The notes beneath the pieces are model-generated. The model saw only the letters and a list, made by a program, of their open reading frames with translations, was not told where the DNA came from and searched no databases. Made by a program: the position numbers and the translations under genes. Of a stretch of 20,774 nt of DNA, positions 8,879 to 19,329 are shown piece by piece (the stretch's first letter is position 1; each line of letters starts with the position of its first letter). The stretch covers positions 1-20,774 of the forward strand of contig RBNI01001809.1 of the NCBI GenBank assembly GCA_003990745.1, in the 5' to 3' direction. This stretch comes from Jimgerdemannia flammicorona (Eukaryota > Mucoromycota > Endogonomycetes > Endogonales > Endogonaceae).

Positions 8879-11800
8879 AGTGAGCCACCTATTGCTGATA
8901 CCCCCCACCAGTCTAGATTTCAAATCCTCCCAGCGACCTCTCTCTCTATCCAGCCTCCTTTTGACACTTAGCCAGTCCCCTATAGCTATTCAAAAGTCTC
9001 CCAAAACCTCATACTCTCTCAGCCAATGTTCTGGTGTCTGCACAAATCCCCCAGCCTGCCCTACATTATAACACTTCTTACAATCCAGTCAGCCACCATC
9101 CATCAGATGCCCCGCATGGAAATTTAACATAACATTCCTCCACAGTATTCACCACCAAACTATCCAGAACTTGAGAGGAAGCCACCTCCATATCTCAGCA
9201 CTCTAAGACCAGATTCCTGCTAAGTCACTCCTCTCCAATCCTCACTGCCTGCCAACTACTTAGCCAAAGATCCTGGCCAAGCCCCTGCTGATACTCCACA
9301 TCATCACTAATGTCAAACTCAGCAAGTGGAATCCCCCCTAGAAGCAGTTGGTCCCACCACTATATAGCAGAGCCCCACACCATCTCTCCTTCATTTCTAT
9401 ACCAGCAGAGGCTGATCCAGTGTGCTCCATCCACCACAGCTCTTATATCATATCTGTCAGCTTCCATTCAGGCCCACCAGAGAGAGCAAATTGCCTAAGG
9501 ACTCTCGAGGAGAGAATCTCATCTTCTATACCTTCTACATCAGCAGCATCCACCCTCCTCCCTGTAGTTTAACTGCCCTTTTCAACCACCAAGCATGCAG
9601 GCAGTATAGCCTCTTAGGGAAATCCACAAGACACAGGCCTCCCCTAATCACTGGCTCTACAAGGGTATTATAACTTATCTAGGACCTTCTTCTAGCCCAA
9701 ATTCAATCCCTAGCCATTTTTGTCAGCTTCTTCACCACCCAGGCAGGAAAGTCTAAGTAATATGCTATATACTATAGCTTGGGGAACCAGTAAACATTCA
9801 GGATTGACACCTGCCCCACCAGAGAGATGTGACAACCCCCCCAACCTCTTAGAGCCTCCCTCCAAATAGCCACCCTCCTCTTCCACCATACTTGTAGTAA
9901 GACCAACCCATATATAGAGAGAAAGATACCAAGATACCATACCATCTCTCCTGTGGAGACAATTGTTCCAATGATGTCCCCTCCCACTAGCCCATTCCCC
10001 AACACCATTGTATCACACTTATGCCAGTTGAGTTTTGCCCCAGAGTATGCCTCATATCATTCCACTGTTTCCTTAAGTATCTCTACATCTGCTACTGATC
10101 CAAGCCCAACTACTATATCATCTACAAAGACTCCCACCTTCCACACTATACTATATAAAGAGAGCCCAGCCACCTTCTAATAGATCCTATCTATCAAAGG
10201 TTCTAGTGAAAGGGTATACAGAATAGGAGACAGCAGGTCTCCTTAAGGAACTCCTCTCCCCAAGGAAAATGCCAAATCCCTGTGACTATTATACATTAGT
10301 GCTGCCCTACTACCCTCCAACAAACTCAACATAAAAGTCTGAAACTGTGATAGAACACTAATTCTATCTAGTACCTTACCCAGCCATATTCTCTGAATAT
10401 AGTCATAGGCCTTCTCCTAGTCCAAAAAGACCAGTCTACTATCCAGTCCATAAGCCTGGGCCCCTTTGATGATGCCATGCACCCAGACAGTCCTATCTCT
10501 GATAAGTCTACCTCCTACAAAGCTCCACTGCTCCTCACCCAGTATCTGTTGAGCTACCTTCTGTAGCCTCACAACAATCACCTTAGTTACCAACTTCCGA
10601 TCCATATCCAGAAGCATGATTGGCCTCCAGTTCTTCCAGTCCTCTCACCTACTCTTATCCTTATACAATAAGGCCACCAGCCCCAAGTCCTGCTCACCAA
10701 CCCACTTGCCATTCAGAAGAACATGGTCACAGAGGGCAGTCATCTCTCCCAACACTCCAGGGACCTTCACCATCTTCTTCCAGAAGTCCCAAGGTAACCC
10801 ATCCTCCCCTGGTGCTGTCCTAAGCTTAGTTGCTACAAGAACTCCCTGGATCTCCTCCTCTTGAATCAGTAAGATCAAGTCACCCAGTCTCTCCACCTGC
10901 AGTGGCTCCCACTTCTCCAGTATGTTGCCAATTGCTCCTCCCTCTGTACCCCCTTCCTCCTCACTCTACAGACCCTGCCATCTCTCCTTCAAAACCCCCA
11001 AGATCTTTTGCATTCCATGCACCATATCTCCCTCGACATCCAAGACCCCATCTCACCACTGTTGCACCCTCCACGCTTTGAGTAGTCTAGACAAGTACCT
11101 AGTAGGCTACTCCCCCTTCTCAAGCACCTGTCACCTTAACCTAGCAGCCAAACCTCATATCTGAATCTCTTCCTCCTCTCTCAACACCTGTTGCAGTTCT
11201 ACTACCTCTAATTTCATCTGCTCTAACCTCTAATCTTCCATCTCATCAGAAGAAAGCAAATCAGCCCATTCTATCTGCAATCTCATCAGCCTATTTGAAG
11301 TATACCAGATGTGCCTCCTCCTCTGTCTCCCAGTCTCTCTACCAGCTCCTCCCCAATAGACCCTTGCAGCCTCCTTCAATTTTATCTACCAGATATCTAC
11401 AGACAAACCCTCATGCCTCCAGATAGGAACCTTCACCTATATATCCTCCATCCATGAGTTCCACAACCCCTACTCTATCAGCAGAGAGGAGTTAAGGCAC
11501 CAATATCTGGGTCCATCTCCACTCTCCCTAAACTGCCTCTGCCCTAATAGTCTCCAGTGATCAGACTATGGGCACCACTCTACCTCTAAAGTCTTCCACA
11601 CATCAGCACCCCAACATTCAGCTGTCAGAATCCAGTCAATCCTCATACCTAAGCCATTCACCCAATAAGTGTAGACCCTAGTGTTACCCTACTGTGTTCC
11701 ACTCATATTCCCTAAAGAACTAAGATTCTCCACTTCCTCCCAAGCATCCAGGCCACTACTATACCTACTGGTCTTCCTCTCTCTATCAGTTCTATCCAGG

Positions 11801-12237
11801 CATGGATCCTGAACTATATTAAAATCACTGCCCAGAACATTGACTCCTTCCTCCAGGAGAATACTCTCCTCTAGCAGCTCTCTAATCTATGCAATTCTCT
11901 CACCCCTAACTGCAGGACAGTAGCAGGAGTCAACCCTCACCAGTTCTCACTCTGACTGATGCCAATCTCCCCAGACCAAATGATCACCCTAGCTTCTGAT
12001 TCCCCCCAGGTCTCCTCTACCCTTCTTCACTAGAATCGCCACTTTGCCAAACCAAGCAGTAGCCCTACCCCATTCCCTAGTCCACTCCACCTGATCATCC
12101 TCATCCTCACACTATATATCCTGTAGTAAAAAGAGATTAGCCTCCAATCTCTTGAGTCAAGTAAAAATGTTCCTACATTGCCCAGATCCCCTTAACCCAT
12201 TCACATTCAGAGAGAAAATGTTGGTTGTACTATTCAT
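8879..12237 (-). pseudogene. LINE ORF2: endonuclease, reverse transcriptase, Cys/His end
   Basis: ORF2 starts at ATG 12237-12235. It opens with IFSLNVNGLRGSG, the N-terminal motif of apurinic-type endonucleases. VLGSDFNIV (about 11846-11820), RIDWIL (about 11640-11620) and SDHWR (about 11560-11545) are the catalytic and metal-binding blocks. The reverse transcriptase follows with APGEDGLPWDFW (about 10825-10785), MLLDMDRKLVTKVIVVRL (10617-10564), QWSFVGGRLIRD (about 10537-10500), FLDWEKAYD (about 10428-10400), the catalytic FVDD (10128-10117) and SGAKLNWHKC (about 10050-10020). After a frame change near 9550 the C-terminus reads HAGH (9118-9107) with DCKKC and TPEHW, a Cys/His motif of the kind found at LINE ORF2 ends. 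The enzyme nicks target DNA and copies its own RNA onto the nick. Several stops (TGA, TAG, TAA) make it inactive. The 3' border of the ORF is uncertain. Confidence 0.9.
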
Positions 12238-14297
12238 AAGAAAAAAATATTGTTGATCAAACCTATTCTCTACAAATCTACATTCAACTCCTCCTGTGCC
12301 AAGTCTAAGTCATGTTCTGCAGCTAGTCCCTTCTCCTTAGCTTCCTGTACCTCCAACTCTCCCAGAAGTTCAGCCATTACCCCATCCTCCCTCTCCTTAA
12401 AGTCCTCATGATACTCCAGACAGACCTTCTGCCAGAGCTGCAAACCATGTCACTCAGCCCAACAGTAGGCAGCCTACTCACTAGCAACAACCACCAGCTC
12501 TGCCTCTCTTACCTTATCAACCTCATATTCCTCCTCCTCTATGAAAATCGCAAGAATCTCTACCTTCAGTGCCTCCACCACCCCATCTTCATGCAGAATC
12601 TGTGCCCAATACTCCTCAGGCATCACATATAGGTCTACTTCTCCCAACTCCTCAGCTACGAGGTTATCCATCACCTTGCTCATTCATAGCAGATTCCCCA
12701 CCTCTTTCCCTCTCAGAGTCTCTGGCCACCCCATATCCAATATCATGATATCAGCTCCTATACTGGTAGCCTCATCCCACTTCTCCTCAGAGACATCCAC
12801 CAGTTCATCCTTGCCAACTGCTACCACCTGGCCCCCTTTTGCCACATCGGGAACCCCAAAGTATACTTACTGGGCCCCCTGTATCTACACATTCTCCGCT
12901 GCCCCTCTCTTCCCAACCAGGCCCCTTCTGATAAGAGAGGGGGGGGTGGCATCCAAATCCTGCTCCCAGACTTCAAATGTACCATCTGCATAGGGGTCCA
13001 TACTCAGCACCTTCTCAGCTCCTTCTTTGTTCACCTCCATCTCCTCTCCTCCTTTACTAGCCCAGATACTGGCTTCAATGCCCCCAGACTCCTCAACTCC
13101 ATCCACCTTCTTCTTTGCCCCTCCTTTCATACTCACCAATAGTGCCCTCTGCCTCATGTACCCCTGGGCCCACTCCCACTACCTCTTGTCAGTATAAATA
13201 TACTTCCCATCCACCATCTCCAAATGCATCAACTTCTCATATACTTTCCAGGCCTTCACCCTCCTCTCTACAGTACTGCTCAACTCCTCCAGAGCCTCCA
13301 ATAAGTCCTCTTTCTCCTCTTCACTCTCTTGCACCCTAGACACCTTACAGACAAAAGCCCCCCACATCAATACTGAGGGCCAGTCACTCATCTTCCCTAT
13401 GGCCTCTCTTCCAGCTAGTTGAATCCTCACATCCACATCCTCTGTCCTGATAGAGGTCCCCTCCCATTCCTGGAAACCAATATCCACTACATTGCCATAC
13501 TCTGCCATCACCTCTTCCATCCTTCTTCTAGTCTCCTCCTTTATCACCATAGGTACCCCCTTCACTAGCAGCTGTACCACTCTGGAGTCCCACCTCAGGC
13601 AGTGCACCATGGGGACCACCACCTCCCCAACTGCCACTCCAGTCTTCAGAGCCTCCTCCAGTAGGCCCATCTCCTCAAAGCTCATCTCAACCCCCTCCAA
13701 ATCCTTCAGGAACTTCACTGAGATGGCTCCAGCCATCTGCTTCAAGATAAGCCCCAAGACTATCTTCATTATTACTACTAAGCCTTGGAAGCACAGTGTT
13801 ACTGTAAACTCCGAGATTGATTTCCTGAGTAATGGTGCCACCACCAGCCCTATTACGCCATTGGCCAGGTCCCTCTTCTACATTGGGAACCCCTGCCTCA
13901 CTCCACTATCAGCCATCATATTTCTTTTTTTTTCCTGATTTCCCATCATACTTCCATCAGCAGTCCTACCCCCAGCCACAGTACCTCTAGTACCTATACT
14001 CGCATCCTCTATCTGAGTATCTCCCCCCCTCTCTAGGCTTGCCTTGTCTTTCTCTGCAGCAGCACCAGTCCAAGATCTAGCCAGCCACCTACTCTCCTTC
14101 ACTATATCTGCAAAGCTTAGGGGGCCAGACCTTCCCCCATTGCCACCTGACACCAGTTCACCTCCAGAGCCCTCACCACCTTTCAACCCTCCAAAGGTCC
14201 CTATCCTTAGACTATAATCCCTCCTAACATGCTGCCAGCCGAAAGCCCCAGGTCCACCCAACTCAGTACACCTGTTGGAACTCTTACTTGAAGACAT
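12234..14297 (-). pseudogene. LINE ORF1, nucleic-acid-binding protein (687 codons)
   Basis: A single frame runs from ATG 14297 to TGA 12236-12234, broken by only a handful of stops (for example TAG at 13880, 13181, 12887 and 12476) and by no frameshift. ORF1 proteins of LINEs coat the element RNA. The first 140 residues are Gly/Ser-rich and likely disordered. The middle part (codons about 152-372, 13844-13179) is free of stops. It includes VKFLKDLEGVEMSFEEMG and a segment around VVQLLVKGVP, ending EYGNVVDIGF, which looks like a fungal LINE gag fold with an RRM-like unit. The C-terminal third is Glu-rich. I see no CCHC zinc knuckle, which many Tad1-type ORF1 proteins have. The last bases overlap the ORF2 start as ATGA. 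The first ATG fits because the 5' UTR upstream is only about 84 bases long. Confidence 0.82.
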
Positions 14298-14381
14298 TAT
14301 TATAATACCTTTTCTCTAATTTGTATTGAAAACCATTGCTTGAAGTTGGTGTAACATGAATTGTATAAGAGAAAGGTATTC

Positions 14382-14394
14382 ATAAACTATACTT
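14382..14394 (+). repeat. Target-site duplication, right copy
   Basis: ATAAACTATACTT matches 8480-8492 on the other side of the LINE. Beyond it the gypsy host sequence continues. Confidence 0.9.
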
Positions 14395-15090
14395 ATTAAC
14401 TTAAGACTCTAGATAGAGTTATACTCAAGATTAAGATATACTATAACTATATAAGATCTTATTACTCAGCAGAAGCAAAATACATTTGAATAACTCTGTT
14501 CACTCCATCTATATCATCTTTATTAGAGAATAACAGATGCTTTATATGAAACTCAAGAAAGTTAATATTATTGAAACTAATCTCAAGTCTATCTATATGA
14601 TAGATATTACTACTAGAAATTGCCTTGGATTATAGAAAATATTATTTCTAAAAGGTTTGAACCCCTAGTTATAACAATGAGAGCTCTCACCCTAGACAAG
14701 AATGGCCAGTCCTTGCAAATATACCAATAGTTTAAAAAAAAAGAGGACCAAGACCTACTATTCCTATACAATCACCTTTACTAAGAATGGCTCTAATTTT
14801 ACAAAAACAAATATGATGACATCTTAGAAACTGATGACATCAAAAGTCAAGAGACTGCTTAGACTTTATAAGTCTCTGGTTATAAATTATAACTTAACTA
14901 TGACTTATTTTGACCAGAAGATAATCTGCATCTGAACTCATTGTGACTTATAGTGACCTTAGCAGTATACTACTCTAAATTAGGTAACTCTACTCTCTGA
15001 ACCAAAGAAGAAGACCCTTAGGATATAAAAGAAGTATCAAAAAGGAGTACAAGATATTATTCATAAATAAGAAACTCACTATAAAACAAA
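14395..15090 (+). other. Element B after integrase: spacer and TATA box
   Basis: This AT-rich stretch continues element B after the LINE. I find no domain in it. Its last 160 bases align with the spacer before ORF3 in element A: TCATTGTGAC at 14938, TATAAAAGAAG at 15024-15034 and a TAAATAA word at 15064. Two GATGACATC words (14817 and 14837) recall GATGACATCAG in element A at 1581. They could be regulatory sites, but the evidence is thin. Confidence 0.45.
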
Positions 15091-15136
15091 ATACCTACTA
15101 TCTACCAAATAGCAAGATCAAGGAATCACCAAGGTT
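15091..15136 (+). pseudogene. ORF3 of gypsy element B, 5' piece
   Basis: ATACCTACTATCTACC (from 15091) aligns with ATGCCTGCTGCCCACC at the ORF3 start of element A. The start codon has decayed from ATG to ATA. The match continues through AAGGAATCACCAAGG and then breaks where the compound retroposon insertion begins. The remainder of the gene resumes at about 17405. Confidence 0.75.
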
Positions 15137-16129
15137 TCCTTACTAAGAGGATTTACAGAGGATCTTCTGGCCTTGGTTAGGCTGTGGAATAATGGCCATA
15201 TATGATATAAGAGTTTTTGGTGAGAAGTTATTGATGGAGTACACCACATTGGCATTTGTTGGCAAGGGGATGAGGGTGAAGGACCTTGGGGCCCAGTAAT
15301 GTAGAGGTGGGACCGAGTGTTACTGGGGAGCATCCCTCTTAGTGACTTTGATATTGGTGATGAGGTTGAGTGCCAAAGAGGGTTGGGGCAGGATCTGTGA
15401 CCCAGCAGATAGCAGTTGATAGGTATCAACAAAGAGTGGGACTAGAATAGGATCTGGAGCTGGTGCACTAAGGTTTGGTAGTAGCTGTCACTAAAATACT
15501 GAGTGGTCTAGTGACACATATTGTGGAGAAATGTCATGCTCAACTTTCACTCTGGCCACCTGGTGGAAGAGAGTAATTTTGACTGTAAGGAGTGCTATAA
15601 TGTAGGACTGGAAGAGGGTTTCATACAGATGCCTGAATATTGACTAGGAGAGTACAAGGTACTTGGTAACTTTTAGATAGAGGTTGGAAAGAGGTTGGGT
15701 GTTATATGGCAGAGAGATGGTGTGAGAGATTAGTGAGAGGACCTGCAAGATAGATTAGTAGGAGGGGTTGAGAGGGAATAGCTTATATTAGGATAGATAC
15801 TAGTTGTATGAGTAGGGCTGATAGGACACTAGTTGTATATGTTTGAGGATGAGAGCATCTGAGCTTAGAGGTATAGCTATTGTGATGGAAAGATCTAATG
15901 GAGGATACTCTGAGGGGCTGGTGGCTTGGATGGAGACTACAGGGTAGTCAGCAACATTGTTTGGTAGAGAAGATTTGTAGTCAAAGTGGGGGGAGAGTTG
16001 GAGTTATAGAAGACAGAGTAATTTTTAACATAGAGAGGTAGGGGGAGAGGCCCTCTTATGGAGATTAGGTAGTAGAAGGAGATAATATATATTATATATA
16101 GACTGTAATAAATGGTAAGTCTGAGTGAC

Positions 16130-16170
<41 letters not shown>
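15137..16170 (+). mobile_element. 5'-truncated copy of the LINE, ending in A38
   Basis: This plus-strand piece matches the last 1 kb of the minus-strand LINE. The ORF2 C-terminal motif is HSGH (about 15562-15573), then DCKEC and MPEY-stop-LGEYKVLG. In the other copy the matching stretch reads HAGH, DCKKC and TPEHWLREYEVLG. The 3' ends also match (AATAAATGG, then TGAGTGACTATAAAAA). A pure run of 38 A residues (16133-16170) forms the tail. The copy is truncated at about 15140 and inactive. Confidence 0.85.

Positions 16171-16211
<41 letters not shown>
16133..16211. repeat. A38/T41 junction, tail-to-tail poly(A) tails
   Basis: Thirty-eight A residues (16133-16170) run directly into 41 T residues (16171-16211) with no base between. 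The A-run belongs to the LINE copy on the left and the T-run is the tail of a minus-strand element on the right. The run lengths may be imprecise, because homopolymers are hard to sequence and assemble. Confidence 0.9.
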
Positions 16212-16214
<3 letters not shown>

Positions 16215-17405
16215 GGACTCATAGTCCTGTGGATTTTTATTGGAAGAGAACCTAGACTATATAGGCCAAAACCCTCCCCCACCACTCACTGAACAATATC
16301 CCTCTATTAACCTAGGCTACTAAATTATCCAACAGTCCTACTGCTCTAGCTATACCTGTCAAATACTGGCTATATTGACCCCCATGACATAGACCAGACT
16401 TGTCTGCTCACCAGGGCTGGATCATTGTTTATATGTAAGAGCACACCTATGCATCAGATCTAGCAGTGCTGGAACTGAATAAAGAATAACTCCCCGAACC
16501 CCAAAAGAAAGTCCAAGGTAAAGAAAAAAACCCCCCAACCAATCAACAGAGAGCAAAGTGGATTCAAAGCAGGTGAGTAAAGGACTTATATGCAGAACCT
16601 TCCACAAAGAACTTACACATGGGCTAGGGCTAGAAAAGACCCCACTTCTACTCTCTGAGTCTACAGACCTTGATTATGTTGCCATGTTAGCTCTCAGTTC
16701 TAGTCAGATACTGCCAAATGAGGAAGGCCCCACTCCCCAAACCTGTGGGCCTCAATTGCATTACCACATCAGCTCCCAGTTCCAGTTGGGTATAGCCAGG
16801 ATGCCAGCCCCTACACCACCCCACTCTCTACTAGCCAATCAAAAGGCCCACTGAAATATTGTCCACCCCAGCTCCAATGACTGCCCCCAGCCTAACACCC
16901 CACTGGTTCACCATTATCACCCATCCTCCTATCTGTGATGGCCATCTCCCCTCCCATCCCGACAACACCCAAAAAACAGTCACCTATGCCAGAACTGCAC
17001 TTGCTGGAAAGCTCGTCAAAGCCAGAGGGCCCCACTATAGGCACTGAGGACCTGCAGGTAACCTATACTGAGCACTTGATGCCCAAGGTTAGCTGACTCT
17101 CTATGTAGCCCAAGACATACTGAGACAGCATCTTGTTGGTGACAGTAAAAGGAAGAAGGTACTGCACCAAAATGGATGTATTCCAGATATAGCTGAAGAT
17201 ACCAGAAACTGTGAAAAAGTAGAGAAGATACTAATCTGATACTGATAAAGGGGCAACTCATCACCATTGCCCTCCTCCCACCATGTCCATGCAGGCACAG
17301 CAAACCAACCCAAGGTAGAGGGGGTAATAATAGGGGAAAGGGGACTCGGAAGGTTGCCTACCAAACCTTGTGACCAGTAAGATAGCAGAGAAAGGAGTAG
17401 AATTA
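16171..17405 (-). mobile_element. Unidentified polyadenylated retroposon, minus strand
   Basis: The minus strand ends with AATAAA (16241-16236), a GGACT-CAT-AGTCC palindrome (16215-16227) and then a 41-base poly(A). This shows that it was copied from a polyadenylated RNA. Its 3' sequence differs from that of the LINE. The 1.2-kb body shows no reverse transcriptase, endonuclease or other family I recognise. One minus frame is open from 17409 to 17101 (102 codons, hydrophobic), and an overlapping frame reads like membrane helices (YLLYFFTVSGIFSYIW). Plus-strand frames are also open over parts of the region. It could be a second LINE family truncated at its 5' end, a non-autonomous retroposon, or a processed copy of a host mRNA. 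Confidence 0.55.
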
Positions 17406-18228
17406 CCATAGTCTATCAGTCTAATATCAGATATTCTCTGATATTAAAAGAGCTATAAGAATATATATAAGAAGGACTCTAAGTCTGAACCTCTTTATAA
17501 GAAATCTATACTACTATACTCTCAACTGCTGTAAAATAGAAACAAGAATCTCCACTGCTACCAAGTATCTCTAGATGTGGTAAGAATATAAGTTAGAACA
17601 TCATCTCTATCAAGACCTCTCACAGACCAGCTTTTAAGAAATTATAGATATTATATACCTGGATAAATATGAATAGAAGTTGGCTAAGAGTCTATCAGAT
17701 CTTCAGGCATATATTCTAGGTCATTCCCAACTTGAAATATATTAAGGTTTCAGATATTCAAGAACTGACAAGCTGCTCTACAGACCATCTTGAAGAAATG
17801 GTTGTAGAAGAAGTTCAGTCTACTATCATAATCAAGAGTAATGAGGTTTAAGACCTTTGGAACTCTATACTAGAGGACAACTCAAATTAGTTCCTTCAAG
17901 ATCTGATTACATTATTTCAAGGTCCTCCTCTGAGAGTCTACTATCCTCAGAATTCTACAGATATACTCTACTTTGTAGATGATAACACTATTGATTAGAA
18001 ATCTCAAGAACCAGAGCAGAGTGAACTACTTATTTTATGAGAAGAAGACCTTGACAACCTTCTGGAGGAGCATACAAGCCCTCTTTTATTATCTACAGAA
18101 CCCACCACTAACCTCAGCATAACTGTAGAGAATACAGAAAATGATTTGGCTGAACTCTCTGAAGAAAATGAGAAGAAAGATAAGAATGACATAATCCTAG
18201 TTACATTGAACTTCAAGTTATATAAGAA
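17406..18228 (+). pseudogene. ORF3 of gypsy element B, main part
   Basis: This continues ORF3 after the insertion. The blocks align with element A: IETRISTATKYL-stop-MW-stop-EY (17536-17590), VYQIFRH (about 17685-17705), KVSD, EVQSTIIIKSNEV, then WNSILEDNSN-stop-FLQ, LFQGP and DDNTID-stop (17996). An acidic tail follows (ENEKKDKNDIILVTLNF), matching the DEDKAPIVLNF end of element A, and this shows that the TAG after ID is a decayed codon in both copies. There is at least one frame change between 17540 and 17990. The function is unknown. Confidence 0.72.
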
Positions 18229-18231
18229 CAG

Positions 18232-18607
18232 CTCTATTAGCCAAATTTGAGTAAGTTAGTTAGTTATACAAAAAGTAATAACCAAATTCAAATAAGTTAG
18301 TTAGTTGCACAAATAGTAACTATCTATTAACTAGCCAAATTTATTAAAAATATAAAATTAGCCTTATTTAGCTAGTTAGTCACTTGATTTCCAAAAGCAT
18401 ACTAAATAATATCTTCTAGTAACTATAAGTTATAACTAATTATATAGCCTTATATATAACCTGAAATTTGTATAAATATTTCCTTGACTTATAGTAAATA
18501 AACCTCAGTTAATTGATTTGCATTACCAACTTAAGTTCTGAAAGACAAAGGAAGTTGAGTGTAAGAACTTTGGAAAAAACTCTAAGAGTTAAAGAAATTA
18601 CTCTTAC
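18232..18607 (+). repeat. LTR of gypsy element B (3' LTR)
   Basis: It follows the ORF3 end, as in element A. It has U3 tandem repeats, a TATA box (TATAAATA, 18471-18478) and a polyadenylation signal (AATAAA, 18497-18502). The region around the TATA box and the U5 end (ACTTTGGAAAAAACTC, then CTTACAA) align with the LTR at 2631-3063. Borders are approximate, because RIP has changed the terminal TG and CA. Confidence 0.6.
18241..18350 (+). repeat. 41-bp tandem repeats in the element B LTR
   Basis: Two units start at 18241 and 18282 with the core CCAAATT, then AAGTTAGTTAGTT and ACAAA. A third, partial unit starts near 18335. They hold the same U3 position as the 35-bp repeats of the element A LTR but are unrelated in sequence. 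Confidence 0.75.
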
Positions 18608-19270
18608 AACTGCTATTACAGAAAATCATCATATCATAGAATTTAAGATACAAGACCCAGGAAATATCAGAACACTGCCAAAAAATATAGAGAAATCACA
18701 AAATGATCACTAGCTAGAAACTCAAGAATAACTCAGTTAAAATCACTACTATAAAGAAAACCACTACAAAAAACCACTAAGTAAGGAAATACTGCCATAG
18801 TTAGTCAAGACTGCTACTATGAAATTCAAGATACTAAATCTAAAAAATATCAAAAAACATAAAGAACCTACAAAACTCACCAGAAAACTTAGTCAAGAAC
18901 ACCAGAATAATTATTAGTATACCAGAATCTGTAACATATGTTCTTTTACTTTTTTGCCATTTTGAATATCTAGTCATATGACCAACAACTCATAATATAT
19001 GAACTCCAACTTAATGTAAGAAATGTGAACAAATTGAACAGCAGTTCAACTGAATATTGAGCCAGAATATTGTTAGTAGAAGAGATAAATAGCATATAAA
19101 TAACCAGTGGTATATTGAGTTACTATATTTCTATAAACAATCTATACAAATCATATATTATATATTTATATATCAGTTTTAGGCACCAGCACCAACTTGT
19201 ACTCTTTTGGATATTACTATAATACAGACATAATATACAGTATCTAGTTATACATCTTGGTCACTCATCC
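18608..19270. other. Unassigned AT-rich repeat-like DNA
   Basis: No coding domain or RNA gene is seen. A loose direct repeat occurs about 180 bases apart (GAATTTAAGATAC at 18639 and GAAATTCAAGATAC at 18819, with similar sequence after each). A small inverted repeat, TTGAAC-AGCA-GTTCAA, lies at 19034-19049. It may be the leader of a further decayed element or flanking DNA affected by RIP. Confidence 0.4.
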
Positions 19271-19273
19271 AAA

Positions 19274-19329
19274 TACTTCAAGTTATATACTTCAAGCCAT
19301 ACACTTCAAGCCATACACTTCAAGCCTTT
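19274..19329 (+). repeat. 14-bp tandem repeat, four units
   Basis: Four 14-base units (consensus YACTTCAAGCCATA) start at 19274, 19288, 19302 and 19316. The first and last are diverged. This is a simple minisatellite with no visible function. Confidence 0.85.

Larger units (their letters stand above)
8491..14381 (-). mobile_element. Tad1/L1-like LINE retrotransposon, nearly full length
   Basis: This non-LTR retrotransposon lies in reverse orientation inside the integrase end of gypsy element B. Its 3' end is a 15-base poly(A) tail (T-run 8491-8505 on the plus strand). Its 5' end lies just before the second copy of the target-site duplication. It has a short 5' UTR (about 84 bases), ORF1 (14297-12234) and ORF2 (from 12237) with an apurinic endonuclease and a reverse transcriptase, then a long decayed 3' part. 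Its GC content is much higher than that of the host gypsy element, so it is younger, yet CpG is scarce and stops have accumulated. A 5'-truncated relative is at 15137-16170. Confidence 0.93.

Noticed and set aside
8540..11164. Many Pro/Ser-rich open frames on the plus strand
   Set aside because: They are antisense shadows of the minus-strand LINE ORF2, whose reverse transcriptase and endonuclease motifs are clear.
12541..13938. Plus-strand frames of about 150 codons
   Set aside because: They lie opposite LINE ORF1, which runs in one minus-strand frame for 687 codons with its own domain pattern.
16025..16285. Minus-strand frame with poly-Lys and poly-Phe
   Set aside because: It is a translation of the A38/T41 homopolymers, not a gene.
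18513..18713. 66-codon plus-strand frame
   Set aside because: It spans the U5 end of the element B LTR and AT-rich flank and shows no protein similarity.
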